Assembly (NCBI GenBank): GCA_015709655.1
Contig: CP054181.1
Location: forward strand, 299,262-363,261
Direction: 5' to 3'
DNA length: 64,000 bases
Source of the DNA: Ignavibacteria bacterium
GTDB lineage: Bacteria; Bacteroidota; Ignavibacteria; Kapaibacteriales; Kapaibacteriaceae
Below are positions 8,668 to 18,274 of this stretch, piece by piece. The stretch's first letter is position 1, and each line of letters opens with the position of its first letter. Position numbers and translations under genes: made by a program. The notes beneath the pieces are model-generated. The model ran no database searches. It was not told where the DNA came from and was given only the letters and a program-made list of their open reading frames with translations.

Positions 8668-10642
8668 GATGTTTGCCGAGTAAGTGTTTGATAACAATGT
8701 CAGCATCGAGTGCCAACGTGTAATGTTCTACGTAGTAATCATTGAGTGATTCAATCGCAGCGGCATCTAACCGGTCAGGACCTGCCAGCTGAACCAGGCC
8801 GGTAAGACCGGGCTTTCCTGCCGGACGATTTTTGCCATCCGGAAACAGACCAACAACCGACGCCTTACCTTGAAGAACACCAAGCATACGCTTCCACTGT
8901 TGTACAGCCCTTTTCCGTACCAGTAATATACGAACAAGAATCACGACCAGCGCAATGGCCGAAAGGCAGATATCAAAGATCCGTTTTGCAATCCGATTAC
9001 GAAAATTGAGTAAGGGGGCTTGGATAATTGTAGGTTCAATGCCTGAAACATCGTTAATAATCCGGGCTGTGATGACCGATGAATAGTCGGTAGCCAGATG
9101 AAAGCGCGCACCGGACTGGGCACAGCGCTGCATCAGCACCATGGCCTGATCTCGTGTAAAGGCTGGATCGGCAAGGATAACCTCATCAGCCTTCAGGTCA
9201 CGAACGATTTTGTTCAACATCGAAACGGTTCCAACGATTGGTATCCCTGAGAATGATGATTCGGTAAATGGTTCTGTACTCACAATACCCACAACGGCAG
9301 CATACCGGTGTTCAACCGTCTGCAGTTTTCTGATAATTGCCGATGCTTCTTCTGTAAGCCCAACCACAACGATGTACCGAATTCGGTTACGGCCGCGCCA
9401 GCTGTCGTACAACTGTACCATCCCTCGCGAAAGCAGCATCGAGCAGCCTGTAAACGCTATCGTCATCAGCAGTACGCCCCGTGAAAACGCATACTCCTTA
9501 AAGAAATATGTCAGCGAACTCAGCACAAACGAGCCAATCAGTAAGCCCAGTAAACTTCTCCGGAAGGTTGGCGTATGTTCTACGTATTCGCCTACACCCA
9601 GCAATGAAAAAACAATAACGGCAGGTACGGCAAACAGTACAAGCGGGTAGGCGTATTCAGGGAAGCCGAACGGACTGTCAAAACGGATCCATGTAGCGGT
9701 AAGGAGGGCAATCAGGATGCTGACAACATCGGCGACCATCATGAGGGCGTTGATGCGACGCCTGAAAATGCGTTCAAGGACCGACCGCAGTGAGATGCCA
9801 ATCCGCATCATCCACAAAAAGATTGCGCTGCTGCCAAAGTGCTTGCGCGCAAAGATTTCCATGGCATCATAAAATACTTTTACTTCGTTAATCGAGCTGC
9901 GTCGGGTACTCTCACCTTTAAAGTGAATGATACTGGTCTCGTGCACATACCGGATATCATAGCCGGCTTTCTGAATCCGATAACACAGGTCAAGATCCTC
10001 ACCGTACATAAAGTACTCGGGATCGAATCCTCCCATATTCAGAATGAGGTCACGAGGCCCCATCATAAACGCACCAATCAGGGCATCAACATTGTATGTT
10101 TCGTTAGTTAATAAGTAGGTAAGGTTATATCCTGCAAATACCCTGCTGTTTGGAAACAACGATTGCAGGCCAAACAGTTTGCAAAACGAAGCCCATGGCG
10201 TGGGCAGACCCCGCCTGCACGCCAACTGAAATGTACCGTCAGGGTTCAGCACCTTGCACCCGGCCAGGCCAACTTCGGGGTGCTCCTTTAAATACCTCAC
10301 CATCACCAGAAGCGTATCCCTGGCAATAATCGTGTCAGGATTCAGGAACAGCACATACGGTGCCGAACAATACTCCAGTCCTTTGTTGTTTGCTCTGCCA
10401 AATCCAATGTTTTCCGACAGCTGAATCCATTTCACCCATGGGAACAGGGGGACAACGTCATCCATGCTGTTATCAGCCGATGCATTATCAACAACAACAA
10501 CTTCATACGGAATCCCATGGTCGGTCAGCTCAATACTTCGCAGACACTGGATCAGATAATCTTTTACATTATAGTTTACAATCAGGACGCTAACCAGAGG
10601 CATATCTGCCGAGGTTCCAGGATGGTGTTCAGCAAGCGTCAC
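8648..10642 (-). CDS. GT2 glycosyltransferase fused to a degenerate polyprenyl glycosylphosphotransferase
   Basis: A 664-residue fusion. Residues about 15-250 are a rhamnosyltransferase-like GT2 domain ([51 protein letters not shown]). Next come about four membrane segments (from about residue 296), then a Rossmann-like region ([18 protein letters not shown] onward) as in WbaP/WcaJ-type enzymes. The C-terminal 110 residues keep the end of the sugar-transferase domain ([23 protein letters not shown], and a [17 protein letters not shown] tail). The catalytic middle is missing: there is no KFRSM-type block and no DE-PQ motif, both present in the intact enzyme at 11355. The GT2 half looks active; the second half probably only anchors or positions it. 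It is coupled to the gene at 10639 by ATGA. Confidence 0.82.
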   Translation of the reverse strand: MTLAEHHPGTSADMPLVSVLIVNYNVKDYLIQCLRSIELTDHGIPYEVVVVDNASADNSMDDVVPLFPWVKWIQLSENIGFGRANNKGLEYCSAPYVLFLNPDTIIARDTLLVMVRYLKEHPEVGLAGCKVLNPDGTFQLACRRGLPTPWASFCKLFGLQSLFPNSRVFAGYNLTYLLTNETYNVDALIGAFMMGPRDLILNMGGFDPEYFMYGEDLDLCYRIQKAGYDIRYVHETSIIHFKGESTRRSSINEVKVFYDAMEIFARKHFGSSAIFLWMMRIGISLRSVLERIFRRRINALMMVADVVSILIALLTATWIRFDSPFGFPEYAYPLVLFAVPAVIVFSLLGVGEYVEHTPTFRRSLLGLLIGSFVLSSLTYFFKEYAFSRGVLLMTIAFTGCSMLLSRGMVQLYDSWRGRNRIRYIVVVGLTEEASAIIRKLQTVEHRYAAVVGIVSTEPFTESSFSGIPIVGTVSMLNKIVRDLKADEVILADPAFTRDQAMVLMQRCAQSGARFHLATDYSSVITARIINDVSGIEPTIIQAPLLNFRNRIAKRIFDICLSAIALVVILVRILLVRKRAVQQWKRMLGVLQGKASVVGLFPDGKNRPAGKPGLTGLVQLAGPDRLDAAAIESLNDYYVEHYTLALDADIVIKHLLGKHRGKYSS

Positions 10643-11358
10643 TTTGCGCCGAACGTAAACAGGGTGTTAAGTTTCAGTTTCCACACCAGGAAAGCTGCTT
10701 CCCAGATTATATTCTTGCTCATCTTACTTTCGCCGCTCACTCTGTCGATGAAGATAATCGGTATTTCCTTAATCCGGGCACCTGACCGCCATGCCCGGTA
10801 ATTCATCTCGATTTGAAATGCATACCCGTTACTGCGAATCTTTGTAAGATCGATCTTGCTTAGTGTGGTGGCCCTGTATGCTTTAAAACCACCCGTTGCA
10901 TCGGCGATGGGCATGCCCGTGATACACCGCGTATAAAGGTTGGCAAACCAGCTGAGAAGCAGGCGGGACATTGGCCAGTTAACCACGTTTACCCCCTGCA
11001 CATAGCGCGACCCAATGATCAGGTCGAAATCTTGTAATTCTTTTTCAAAGCGCAAAAGGTCAGGCGGATCATGCGAAAAGTCAGCATCCATCTGATACAC
11101 CACCTCATACCCTTGTGACAGTGCATATTCGAAGCCCCTGCAGTATGCTGTTCCCAAGCCCAGTTTACCACTTCGCTCGATAAGGTGAATCCGATTATCG
11201 GTTTCCATGCGCTGTTTTACAATTGCTGCAGTACCATCAGGCGAAGCATCGTCAATAACCAGAATGTGCAGTTCAGGTAAAACCGCATGCAGGCTATCCA
11301 GCATCCGTGCAATATTCTGGTGCTCGTTATAAGTTGGTATACACACGATTGATTTCAT
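10639..11358 (-). CDS. Polyprenol monophosphomannose synthase-type glycosyltransferase (GT2)
   Basis: The 239-residue product is a single-domain GT2 enzyme of the dolichol-phosphate mannosyltransferase group: IPTYNEHQNI near residue 6, VIDDASPDGT near residue 34, and QMDADFSHDP near residue 89, which carries the metal-binding DxD-type residues. It lacks the C-terminal membrane helices found in some relatives. The family transfers mannose or another hexose from a nucleotide sugar to polyprenyl phosphate at the inner membrane. The sugar cannot be read from sequence. It overlaps both neighbours by four bases (ATGA), so it is part of the polysaccharide operon and probably charges a lipid carrier for it. 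Confidence 0.9.
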   Translation of the reverse strand: MKSIVCIPTYNEHQNIARMLDSLHAVLPELHILVIDDASPDGTAAIVKQRMETDNRIHLIERSGKLGLGTAYCRGFEYALSQGYEVVYQMDADFSHDPPDLLRFEKELQDFDLIIGSRYVQGVNVVNWPMSRLLLSWFANLYTRCITGMPIADATGGFKAYRATTLSKIDLTKIRSNGYAFQIEMNYRAWRSGARIKEIPIIFIDRVSGESKMSKNIIWEAAFLVWKLKLNTLFTFGAK

Positions 11359-12755
11359 GCTCTTCCGTGCCCCGAAACCAAGACAAAAACTGTTCGAACC
11401 AAAATTTCAATATCCAGCATAAAACTCAGGTTTTCGATGTAATAAAAGTCGTAGCGCAGGCGTGACTCAATCTCCTCACGTGACTCGTCATTGCTCTTGG
11501 CCTTCACCTGCCACCAGCCGGTAATTCCGGGCTTCACTTTAAGTCGTCGCTTATAATAAGGTATTTCTTTCGAAAACCGTTCAACATAGGCGGGTTGTTC
11601 CGGGCGGGGACCAACCAGACTCATCTCACCGCGCAGTACATTTAAAAACTGCGGCACTTCGTCCAGATGGGTTTTCCGTAACAGCCATCCGAACCGGGTA
11701 ACGCGCGGGTCGTTGTGTGCCGTCCATGTTTCTCCCCTGTTTTCATCCACAACCATCGATCTGAACTTCAGCATGGTAAATATATGACCATGGCGTCCAA
11801 CCCTTTTCTGCATAAAGAAAACGGGACCCCGCGAGCTTAGGCGTACTCCAATGGCAAGCAACATCCACACGGGAAGACCAATCAGCAAGATTAGCAGACT
11901 TATGGTGATGTCGGTAATTCTCTTGGCAGCTTCTTCCCAAGGTTTCATCAGTTCAGGATTCACATGAATCAGTTCCGAGCCGTACCTGAACTGAGTTCTG
12001 GTTTGTCCGCTCACAATGGCATACATGTCAGGTACAATCATCACGTTACACCCGGCATTCGACCCCTCGGCAACTACAGCAAGCAGCTCATCATGGTCGG
12101 GTTTTTCCATTGAAATATGCAGTTCTTCCGGCCGATGGTTTTCAAGTGTTGAGCGCAGCTGCACCGTAAGGGCTGCTGACTGCTGCTTCCCCTGTGAAAA
12201 CAGTGGATATTCAACAACATCCAATACTTTGTAACGGTAGCGTTTTGAATGAGCAATGGCAGACTGAAGGTGTTTGAGAGCATACCCGGATCCTACGACC
12301 ACGGTCGTAATTGACATTCTGCCGCTTTGAAAAAGCCTCTGCTGCAGTATTCGTGCAGCCAGGCGTCCGCTCGTGACGCTTGCACTCACCAGTAACCAGT
12401 AGACAATAAAAATGTACCGTGGCGAATTCTGGTAGTGCTCAGGGCTGTCGATGTAAATAAGTAGATAAAACAGGACCGACCAGACAAACACTGTCCGCAT
12501 CACAACAAACGCTTCTTCGAACGGAGACCGGACGTAGTAGTTCCGGTACAGTCCGGCAAGCCAGAACACAGCCATCCACATCAATGCTACAACAACACCT
12601 ACAAGAATCGCGTCCGACACGGTGAACGGAGCAAGGGGCTCGGAGATGGCAACTGTTCGTACCAACAAGAAAACGGCAAAGCTGCACACCAGTGCAAGCA
12701 GATCAAACGCTGCCTGAATCCAACGGGGCTGAACCATGACGCGACTGATTCCCAT
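11355..12755 (-). CDS. Polyprenyl glycosylphosphotransferase (WcaJ/WbaP type)
   Basis: The 466-residue inner-membrane enzyme transfers a sugar-1-phosphate to undecaprenyl phosphate, the first step of repeat-unit assembly. It has an N-terminal block of four to five membrane segments (residues about 10-150), a Rossmann-like region, a further membrane segment near residue 290, and a complete catalytic domain: [50 protein letters not shown], and [13 protein letters not shown]. All motifs missing from the fusion protein at 8648 are present here, so this is the likely initiating transferase. It is six bases from the flippase gene and overlaps the downstream GT2 gene by four. Confidence 0.93.
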   Translation of the reverse strand: MGISRVMVQPRWIQAAFDLLALVCSFAVFLLVRTVAISEPLAPFTVSDAILVGVVVALMWMAVFWLAGLYRNYYVRSPFEEAFVVMRTVFVWSVLFYLLIYIDSPEHYQNSPRYIFIVYWLLVSASVTSGRLAARILQQRLFQSGRMSITTVVVGSGYALKHLQSAIAHSKRYRYKVLDVVEYPLFSQGKQQSAALTVQLRSTLENHRPEELHISMEKPDHDELLAVVAEGSNAGCNVMIVPDMYAIVSGQTRTQFRYGSELIHVNPELMKPWEEAAKRITDITISLLILLIGLPVWMLLAIGVRLSSRGPVFFMQKRVGRHGHIFTMLKFRSMVVDENRGETWTAHNDPRVTRFGWLLRKTHLDEVPQFLNVLRGEMSLVGPRPEQPAYVERFSKEIPYYKRRLKVKPGITGWWQVKAKSNDESREEIESRLRYDFYYIENLSFMLDIEILVRTVFVLVSGHGRA

Positions 12756-12761
12756 TGTCCC

Positions 12762-14213
12762 TTACCTGTTCCCCTTTTTCAGGATTCCAAGCACCATTCT
12801 AATTTCTGACTTCCTGGCTAAGCCTGAAAGTACCGATACTGCCGCAACAACTACAACTCCCGATATCCCAACAACATACCGATGAAAAAACATCCCCATC
12901 TGTGTACTCCACAGAATGGCTGCTGCCACCGGAATTACCATTGCCCAGTACACCTTCCTGTCAGCATACCTTCCAAGAGCTTTGTCGATCAAAACAAGCG
13001 ATACAACGGCTCCGCTGGAAACACTTAGCATTTTGGCCACACCTGCCCCCCACGATTGGTAGGCCGGAATTAACACCCAGCCAAATATGATGGTTGTAGC
13101 GGCAAGAACTGCACCGATAATAAATGATAACTTTGATTGGTTTAGAGCAATGATAACCTCTTGCGAATACACAAGAATAAAAATCGGTACCGACATCCAT
13201 AAAAACAACTGGAATAGCCTCACGTATTCAAGGTACTGTCCCTTACTCACCAATTCAATGACCTCAGGTGTAAAATTCGTAAGAACAACACTTGCAAGTA
13301 CAGAGACGAGAACTAAGACCCGGAGTGCGCCAAGCACATACTGCGCACACTGCTTCATGCTCACGGCAAAGGCACGTGTTACAAGCGGAATTACGACTTG
13401 TGTAACCGCTATCGGGATTGTTGTAGTAAGTGGTGCTAGCGAAACATAGGCAGCACCAAAACCTCCCAACTCTTTCTTTGTGCTCCACCAGTTCAACATT
13501 ATTGCATCCATTTTATCATGCAACGCAATCAGTGTTATCATGATAGCTACCGGGATGCTTTCCCTGGCCAGTGACTTCATTTCGGGAATTCGTATGTGCT
13601 TCCAGTGAAAATACCGACCGCGGTCAATCAGAAGCAGTGTAATAAACGATGGCACTGCCGCAACGATCGAATATGCTATTACTGTGGATACCGTTAACTG
13701 CCGTGGCGGGAATAAAACCAGACCCAGGTAAAAGGCAGTTTCAAGAATGGACAGCAGGGCAGGAATTTCGAACTTGAGCTTATTCCGGTATGGGATTTCC
13801 AATAAGAACCGCAGTAATGTGGTTTTTGCTGACATAAGCTGTAACACACAAAGCAGTACAAGATCCACAAGCCGAAAACCAGATATTACACCGTAACCAA
13901 CTGCCAGAACACCGGATGGAATCCACAGTGCAAGACGTAATGCTACCGCTGATGATAACACGATGTGGCCTTCGTCAGGCCTCAGGATCGAGCGGCGCAT
14001 GGCAATGATATTGATCCCTACATCAACAAGGATGATCAGGAATAAGTCGATAATCCTGCGCTCACCAAACAGAAAACCGTTTTCTTCCTTTGTTAGAACA
14101 GATAGAATTGTGCGTTGTGCAAAGAACATCAGCCCCATGGTTATTACCTGAGAGGCAATGATGACGCCGCCACCCCGAAATATCTGTCGCTTGCTGGTTA
14201 CCTGCGGTGTCAT
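12762..14213 (-). CDS. Wzx-type oligosaccharide flippase
   Basis: The 483-residue product is hydrophobic throughout, with 12 or more predicted membrane segments and few charged loops, as in the PST/MATE-like flippases that move lipid-linked repeat units across the inner membrane. The N-terminal stretch RQIFRGGGVIIASQVITMGL is typical of the family. The frame is open to 14231, but the ATG at 14213 forms a 4-base ATGA overlap with the upstream GT2 gene, matching the other junctions of the operon. No substrate can be inferred. Confidence 0.85.
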   Translation of the reverse strand: MTPQVTSKRQIFRGGGVIIASQVITMGLMFFAQRTILSVLTKEENGFLFGERRIIDLFLIILVDVGINIIAMRRSILRPDEGHIVLSSAVALRLALWIPSGVLAVGYGVISGFRLVDLVLLCVLQLMSAKTTLLRFLLEIPYRNKLKFEIPALLSILETAFYLGLVLFPPRQLTVSTVIAYSIVAAVPSFITLLLIDRGRYFHWKHIRIPEMKSLARESIPVAIMITLIALHDKMDAIMLNWWSTKKELGGFGAAYVSLAPLTTTIPIAVTQVVIPLVTRAFAVSMKQCAQYVLGALRVLVLVSVLASVVLTNFTPEVIELVSKGQYLEYVRLFQLFLWMSVPIFILVYSQEVIIALNQSKLSFIIGAVLAATTIIFGWVLIPAYQSWGAGVAKMLSVSSGAVVSLVLIDKALGRYADRKVYWAMVIPVAAAILWSTQMGMFFHRYVVGISGVVVVAAVSVLSGLARKSEIRMVLGILKKGNR

Positions 14214-15391
14214 GAAGCTCCGGGCGTCCACTTATCGTACGACCTCTTCCGAAGAAATAAAACAAGCCCACGAAATAAGCTATAATTCATTACTATAAAG
14301 TACTCAGCAATCCAAATTACTGGAATTGTTATACCCATCCTTCCGGCAGTCTTTGAAAGCAAGGCCAGACCAATAAAAACAAGATGAGAGTACAAGAGAA
14401 TTGCAAAAACGGTAGGATTCCGAATTGTTAAGAAAGTGGCTATGATCATCATTCCATACGCAAGCGGACTAAGATATCGAACGATTCTGTGCGACCACAA
14501 GGAAAATGCCGTCATGCCAAACCGGGGTTGCAGCAGGGTGCGGTACTGCCAGATTGCAGCCATGCCCGACGATACAGTGCGTACTGTTCGTGCAGCTTCG
14601 ATATTAAGATCCTGCTCATTGGTTTCCCTTTGCTCCTGTACCCGAACCCGAGGGTTCACAACTACTCGCTTACCGGCGTGCAAGACCGCAAGCACATGCG
14701 CGAGGTCATCAGCAGAACGACTGTTTCCGATGTTGCGATACAGTGATCTTCGGATAGCATACAGTGCACCATTCGAGGTAACAGTACTGTTTACGCGTGA
14801 TTCTAATTGGTTAACAGTCCGGTCAATAATCCGGTAAACTGACTCACCTGCATGTGCAGACGGAGCGGCATCTGATGCCGGATTTGGTGCAATCACTGAT
14901 AATACCCCGCCAATGTCTGTATCTGAAAACGGCTGAACCAAGGTACCAATACTGAATGGCTGAAGAACGACATCAGCATCCATAAATACTGTTATTTCAG
15001 CGTGCAGATACCGGCATGCATGGTCAAGCGCCGCATTCTTACCACCGCGCGGTAAATGAAAAACCGTGATTCTGCCATCAGCCGCACCAAGTCTGTTCAG
15101 TATCGATGCCGTCGCATCCGTCGAGCCGTCATTAGCAATCAGTATCCGTACTTTTTCAGGCTCATATTCCATTGTAAGGATTTGTTGAAGACACTGTGCG
15201 ATGTTCGTCTCTTCGTTAAAAGCAGCAATCACAATGTCGATTTCCGGATTGGCAGTATTACCAGCATCGGACACCTTTCTTTGCTTCATCGATGCCAGTA
15301 CCCACAGAATAGCAGGATAGACTGTAAATGGATACAGTATCAACAGTCCGCAAAGGACGTACAGGGTAACGCCAACGAGTGTCTGAGGCAT
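14210..15391 (-). CDS. Membrane glycosyltransferase family 2
   Basis: A 393-residue processive-type GT2 protein. One membrane segment lies at residues about 5-30. The catalytic domain follows: AAFNEETNIAQ near residue 57, IANDGSTDATAS near 86, and VFMDADVVL near 135. About three membrane segments occupy the last 110 residues. The layout resembles IcaA- or hyaluronan-synthase-like enzymes, but the usual QxxRW motif is not obvious; a region with QEQRETNEQD and WQYR lies where it would be expected. It probably adds a sugar during repeat-unit or polymer synthesis. It is flanked by the Wza-type export gene (21 bases) and the flippase (4-base overlap). Confidence 0.85.
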   Translation of the reverse strand: MPQTLVGVTLYVLCGLLILYPFTVYPAILWVLASMKQRKVSDAGNTANPEIDIVIAAFNEETNIAQCLQQILTMEYEPEKVRILIANDGSTDATASILNRLGAADGRITVFHLPRGGKNAALDHACRYLHAEITVFMDADVVLQPFSIGTLVQPFSDTDIGGVLSVIAPNPASDAAPSAHAGESVYRIIDRTVNQLESRVNSTVTSNGALYAIRRSLYRNIGNSRSADDLAHVLAVLHAGKRVVVNPRVRVQEQRETNEQDLNIEAARTVRTVSSGMAAIWQYRTLLQPRFGMTAFSLWSHRIVRYLSPLAYGMMIIATFLTIRNPTVFAILLYSHLVFIGLALLSKTAGRMGITIPVIWIAEYFIVMNYSLFRGLVLFLRKRSYDKWTPGAS

Positions 15392-15412
15392 ACCGTTACA
15401 GTGTAAAGAATA

Positions 15413-17140
15413 CTACCGTAGCAATGTAATAAACGTTGCCATAATTGCCACGGCGCTCGATAGAATACCTCCTATCATGGCGTATGTCTGCATTTCTACA
15501 CCAGCGGGAACAGCCGGCGGACGCGGCACATACACCTCATCACCCGGCTGCACAAACACCCCGTCATCGTCCTCTACCCATACCTTGCTCACTGCGCGGA
15601 CGATTCGTGATCGTGACTCTGCTGCGCCGGCGGCATAACCACCTGCCTGGTTAACGTACCACTCCAGGGTTTTACCGGCAGTATAGGGTACATAACCCGG
15701 CCGGTTTACCTGACCATAAACAAATACCTGATTTTGTGCTTCGGAAATAACTACGATGTCACCATTCTCAAGTGGTACATTCTGACTGGAATTTGTATCC
15801 GCCAGTGCAGTTTCAATTGAACAACTCACGTATGGAACCCTGTAAAACTGATCTAACTGGAACCGCAGTGTATCCTCTAACTTCAAATCACTGTACATGA
15901 AATTGCGATAGCTGATACCTGATACCTCTCTGTCCGTTGGGCTATCAGAGAAGGGGCGTACCACGTAGCTCAGTGGTAGTGAGGCTTTTGACGTTATGCC
16001 ACCGGCCTTATGAATCACTTCCGACAGACGGGTTACACCAGGCGTGATAACAACAGCCCCTGGTGAGTTCACCTGACCGCGAACCTCTACCACACCTTGC
16101 TGTACAGCATCTCCGGCAATACTTTTTCTCTCAACAACAATTGTGCTTCCAGGCTGTAGTTCGGGATCCGTCCCTGAAATACGAAGGTCCTGGCTAACAC
16201 CAAGCTTTATCACTGTTTTATCAACACCCTGAATTAAGGTTACATTATTCAGATCGGCATCATCCAGCGCTCCGCCTGCCATTGACAACAGTACTGACGC
16301 CTTGTCGCCCGTTTTGTACGCAATCGTTGCCGGTGTGGCAACTGCACCAACAATACTGATTGAGGAAAAAGGCTCGGTGTCATACGGTACGGTTACAACA
16401 TCACCTTCACGTAAATGAGGGTCATACAACCACCCCTGATCTGCATGTGCGCGGGCAAGGTCTACGAGTGTTGTACCGTCCCGGTGCCGCACAACGATAT
16501 TGCGCATTGCAAACGGACTTACCGTTTCTGTGCCGGCTGCTTTCATCTCTGGCACAACCGCTGGGCTCTTCGTGCCACGCATTCGCAATTGCTCACCCAC
16601 GGCAGCATCTCGGCGCAACAGCCAGGGCTGCCGCGTTACCCGTACCAGCGTACTCACACGCATTGATGCAGGCACGGCATAGGTCCCGGGATACGGAACA
16701 TTGCCTTCGATGCTTACATACACCAACCGCGGACGCCGGAGTGTAATAAAAATCTCAAGTCCGGGGGCATTTCGTTTAATAACGGCACGAATAGTATCCC
16801 GAAGCCGGGCCAAGGTATATCCATCTGCCTTGATCAGCCCTACCCGTTCCATAAGAACACTGCACTCCGGTGTTACGACGGTATGTTTTTCCGAGAAATC
16901 CAGACCTGTAGTTTGGTATGACAGAACATCACCCGGACCAATCATGTATGCTTCCGGTATTACCCGGTCATCCGTTGGCACCTGTTCACCGGTAAGCATG
17001 GCCGATGAGCCGACGGCAGACTTCGCACTCAGCTTGTCAAGATCAAGCAAGGACTGACTCTGCGAAACTCCGCTGAGGGAATTATAAATACCAACAACCA
17101 AAAGTAATAACCATTTATAGCTACGTTTAACTGTTGTCAT
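15413..17140 (-). CDS. Wza-type polysaccharide export protein with SLBB domains
   Basis: The 575-residue product has an N-terminal signal segment (KWLLLLVVGIYNSLSG) without a lipobox cysteine. The polysaccharide-export domain begins near AYMIGPGDVLSYQT (about residue 64). Several SLBB beta-grasp repeats follow, seen at VYVSIEGNVPYPGTYAVP, SISIVGAVATPATIAYK, VEVRGQVNSPGAVVITPG and VFVYGQVNRPGYVPYTAG. The last 20 residues form a hydrophobic helix. Proteins of this family form the periplasm-to-outer-membrane channel for capsule or exopolysaccharide. No Wzc-type tyrosine kinase co-polymerase is encoded beside it, which is unusual for such clusters. It follows wecB by 25 bases. Confidence 0.92.
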   Translation of the reverse strand: MTTVKRSYKWLLLLVVGIYNSLSGVSQSQSLLDLDKLSAKSAVGSSAMLTGEQVPTDDRVIPEAYMIGPGDVLSYQTTGLDFSEKHTVVTPECSVLMERVGLIKADGYTLARLRDTIRAVIKRNAPGLEIFITLRRPRLVYVSIEGNVPYPGTYAVPASMRVSTLVRVTRQPWLLRRDAAVGEQLRMRGTKSPAVVPEMKAAGTETVSPFAMRNIVVRHRDGTTLVDLARAHADQGWLYDPHLREGDVVTVPYDTEPFSSISIVGAVATPATIAYKTGDKASVLLSMAGGALDDADLNNVTLIQGVDKTVIKLGVSQDLRISGTDPELQPGSTIVVERKSIAGDAVQQGVVEVRGQVNSPGAVVITPGVTRLSEVIHKAGGITSKASLPLSYVVRPFSDSPTDREVSGISYRNFMYSDLKLEDTLRFQLDQFYRVPYVSCSIETALADTNSSQNVPLENGDIVVISEAQNQVFVYGQVNRPGYVPYTAGKTLEWYVNQAGGYAAGAAESRSRIVRAVSKVWVEDDDGVFVQPGDEVYVPRPPAVPAGVEMQTYAMIGGILSSAVAIMATFITLLR

Positions 17141-17165
17141 AGTACCTTTCGCAGGTGTTGCATTT

Positions 17166-18269
17166 TCATGAGTTAAAAAACGAGGCGATCGTCGTTACTA
17201 TTCTTTCCGATGCCTTTCCATCCCATAGGGGTGGCACTGCACCAGTTTTCCGACTGTGGGCAACTGAATCCTGTACCCCTTTCAGGATAGCATCATGTTC
17301 AGGCACCACGAGAAGATTTGTACCGATTTCCGTTGTACTCGGCCGTTCGGTGGACGTACGGGCGGTTACGCATGGTACGCCAAGAGCAGTGGTTTCTTCC
17401 TGGATACCTCCACTATCGGTAAGTACGACTGCCGCATTCTTCATGAGAGCCAGGAAGTGTACATAGCCCATCGGGTCACACAGAATTACAGTGTTCGGAA
17501 AGGTTATACCGGAGTTCTGCAGGCGTACGCGTGTACGCGGGTGAACCGGGAATACCACCGTCATCAACTGCGAGAGCTCTGTTAGTACACCAGCCAGCAT
17601 TCGCAGCTGTTCCGAGTTGTCAACATTACTCGGCCGGTGCAGAGTAACAAGTATGTAGCTGTTACCAAGAAGGCCAAGGTCAGCCTGTACCGTACTGAGG
17701 TCTGCCTTCGGTAAGGCATACAGCAGACTGTCTATCATTGTATTGCCAACAAGATGGATCGAGTTGGCCGAAGCCCCTTCACGAATTAGATGGTTTACGC
17801 CACTCTGTTCGGTCACAAACAAATCACTGGCAATTGCATCAGTCACAATACGGTTAATTTCTTCAGGCATGTCCCGGTCACCAGATCGTAACCCAGCTTC
17901 TACATGTGCGGTTCTGATTCCCATCTTCACACTTGTGAGCGCACAGGCTACTGTACTGTTCACATCGCCAACAACAATAACATAGTCTGGCTGTGCCTCG
18001 ATGCACACCTGTTCAAATCCCAGCATAACGCGCGCCGTCTGCTCGGCATGAGATGCACTTCCAACGCCAAGAAAATACGCGGGGTGCGGCATCTCCAAAT
18101 CATTAAAAAAAGCATCGCTCATCTGAGCATCGTAATGCTGCCCCGTATGCACAATCTGATGAATAAACCGGTCATGCATCGTCTGAAAGACCCTGTGAAT
18201 GGGGGCGACCTTCATGAAGTTCGGTCGTGCACCAACAACTGACAAGATCTTTGGTATTGATTTACTCAT
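17166..18269 (-). CDS. wecB: UDP-N-acetylglucosamine 2-epimerase (non-hydrolysing)
   Basis: The 367-residue enzyme interconverts UDP-GlcNAc and UDP-ManNAc in the cytoplasm. It shows the family blocks GARPNFMKVAPIHR near residue 13, VHTGQHYDAQMSD, VVGDVNSTVACAL, HVEAGLRSGDRDMPEEINR, LVTLHRPSNVD, and LTDSGGIQEE near residue 288. Its length and the intact histidine and glutamate residues point to an active enzyme. It follows the nucleotide-sugar dehydrogenase by five bases, and together they would make UDP-ManNAc and then UDP-ManNAcA (or use UDP-GlcNAc directly) for the polysaccharide built by the operon. Confidence 0.95.
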   Translation of the reverse strand: MSKSIPKILSVVGARPNFMKVAPIHRVFQTMHDRFIHQIVHTGQHYDAQMSDAFFNDLEMPHPAYFLGVGSASHAEQTARVMLGFEQVCIEAQPDYVIVVGDVNSTVACALTSVKMGIRTAHVEAGLRSGDRDMPEEINRIVTDAIASDLFVTEQSGVNHLIREGASANSIHLVGNTMIDSLLYALPKADLSTVQADLGLLGNSYILVTLHRPSNVDNSEQLRMLAGVLTELSQLMTVVFPVHPRTRVRLQNSGITFPNTVILCDPMGYVHFLALMKNAAVVLTDSGGIQEETTALGVPCVTARTSTERPSTTEIGTNLLVVPEHDAILKGVQDSVAHSRKTGAVPPLWDGKASERIVTTIASFFNS

Positions 18270-18274
18270 GCAGC

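Noticed and set aside
15960..15990. A tRNA-like string (GTAGCTCAGTGGTAG) on the plus strand
   Set aside because: It resembles a tRNA D-arm, but no acceptor stem, anticodon arm or GTTCGA-type T-loop is found around it, and it is fully explained as coding sequence of the export protein on the other strand.
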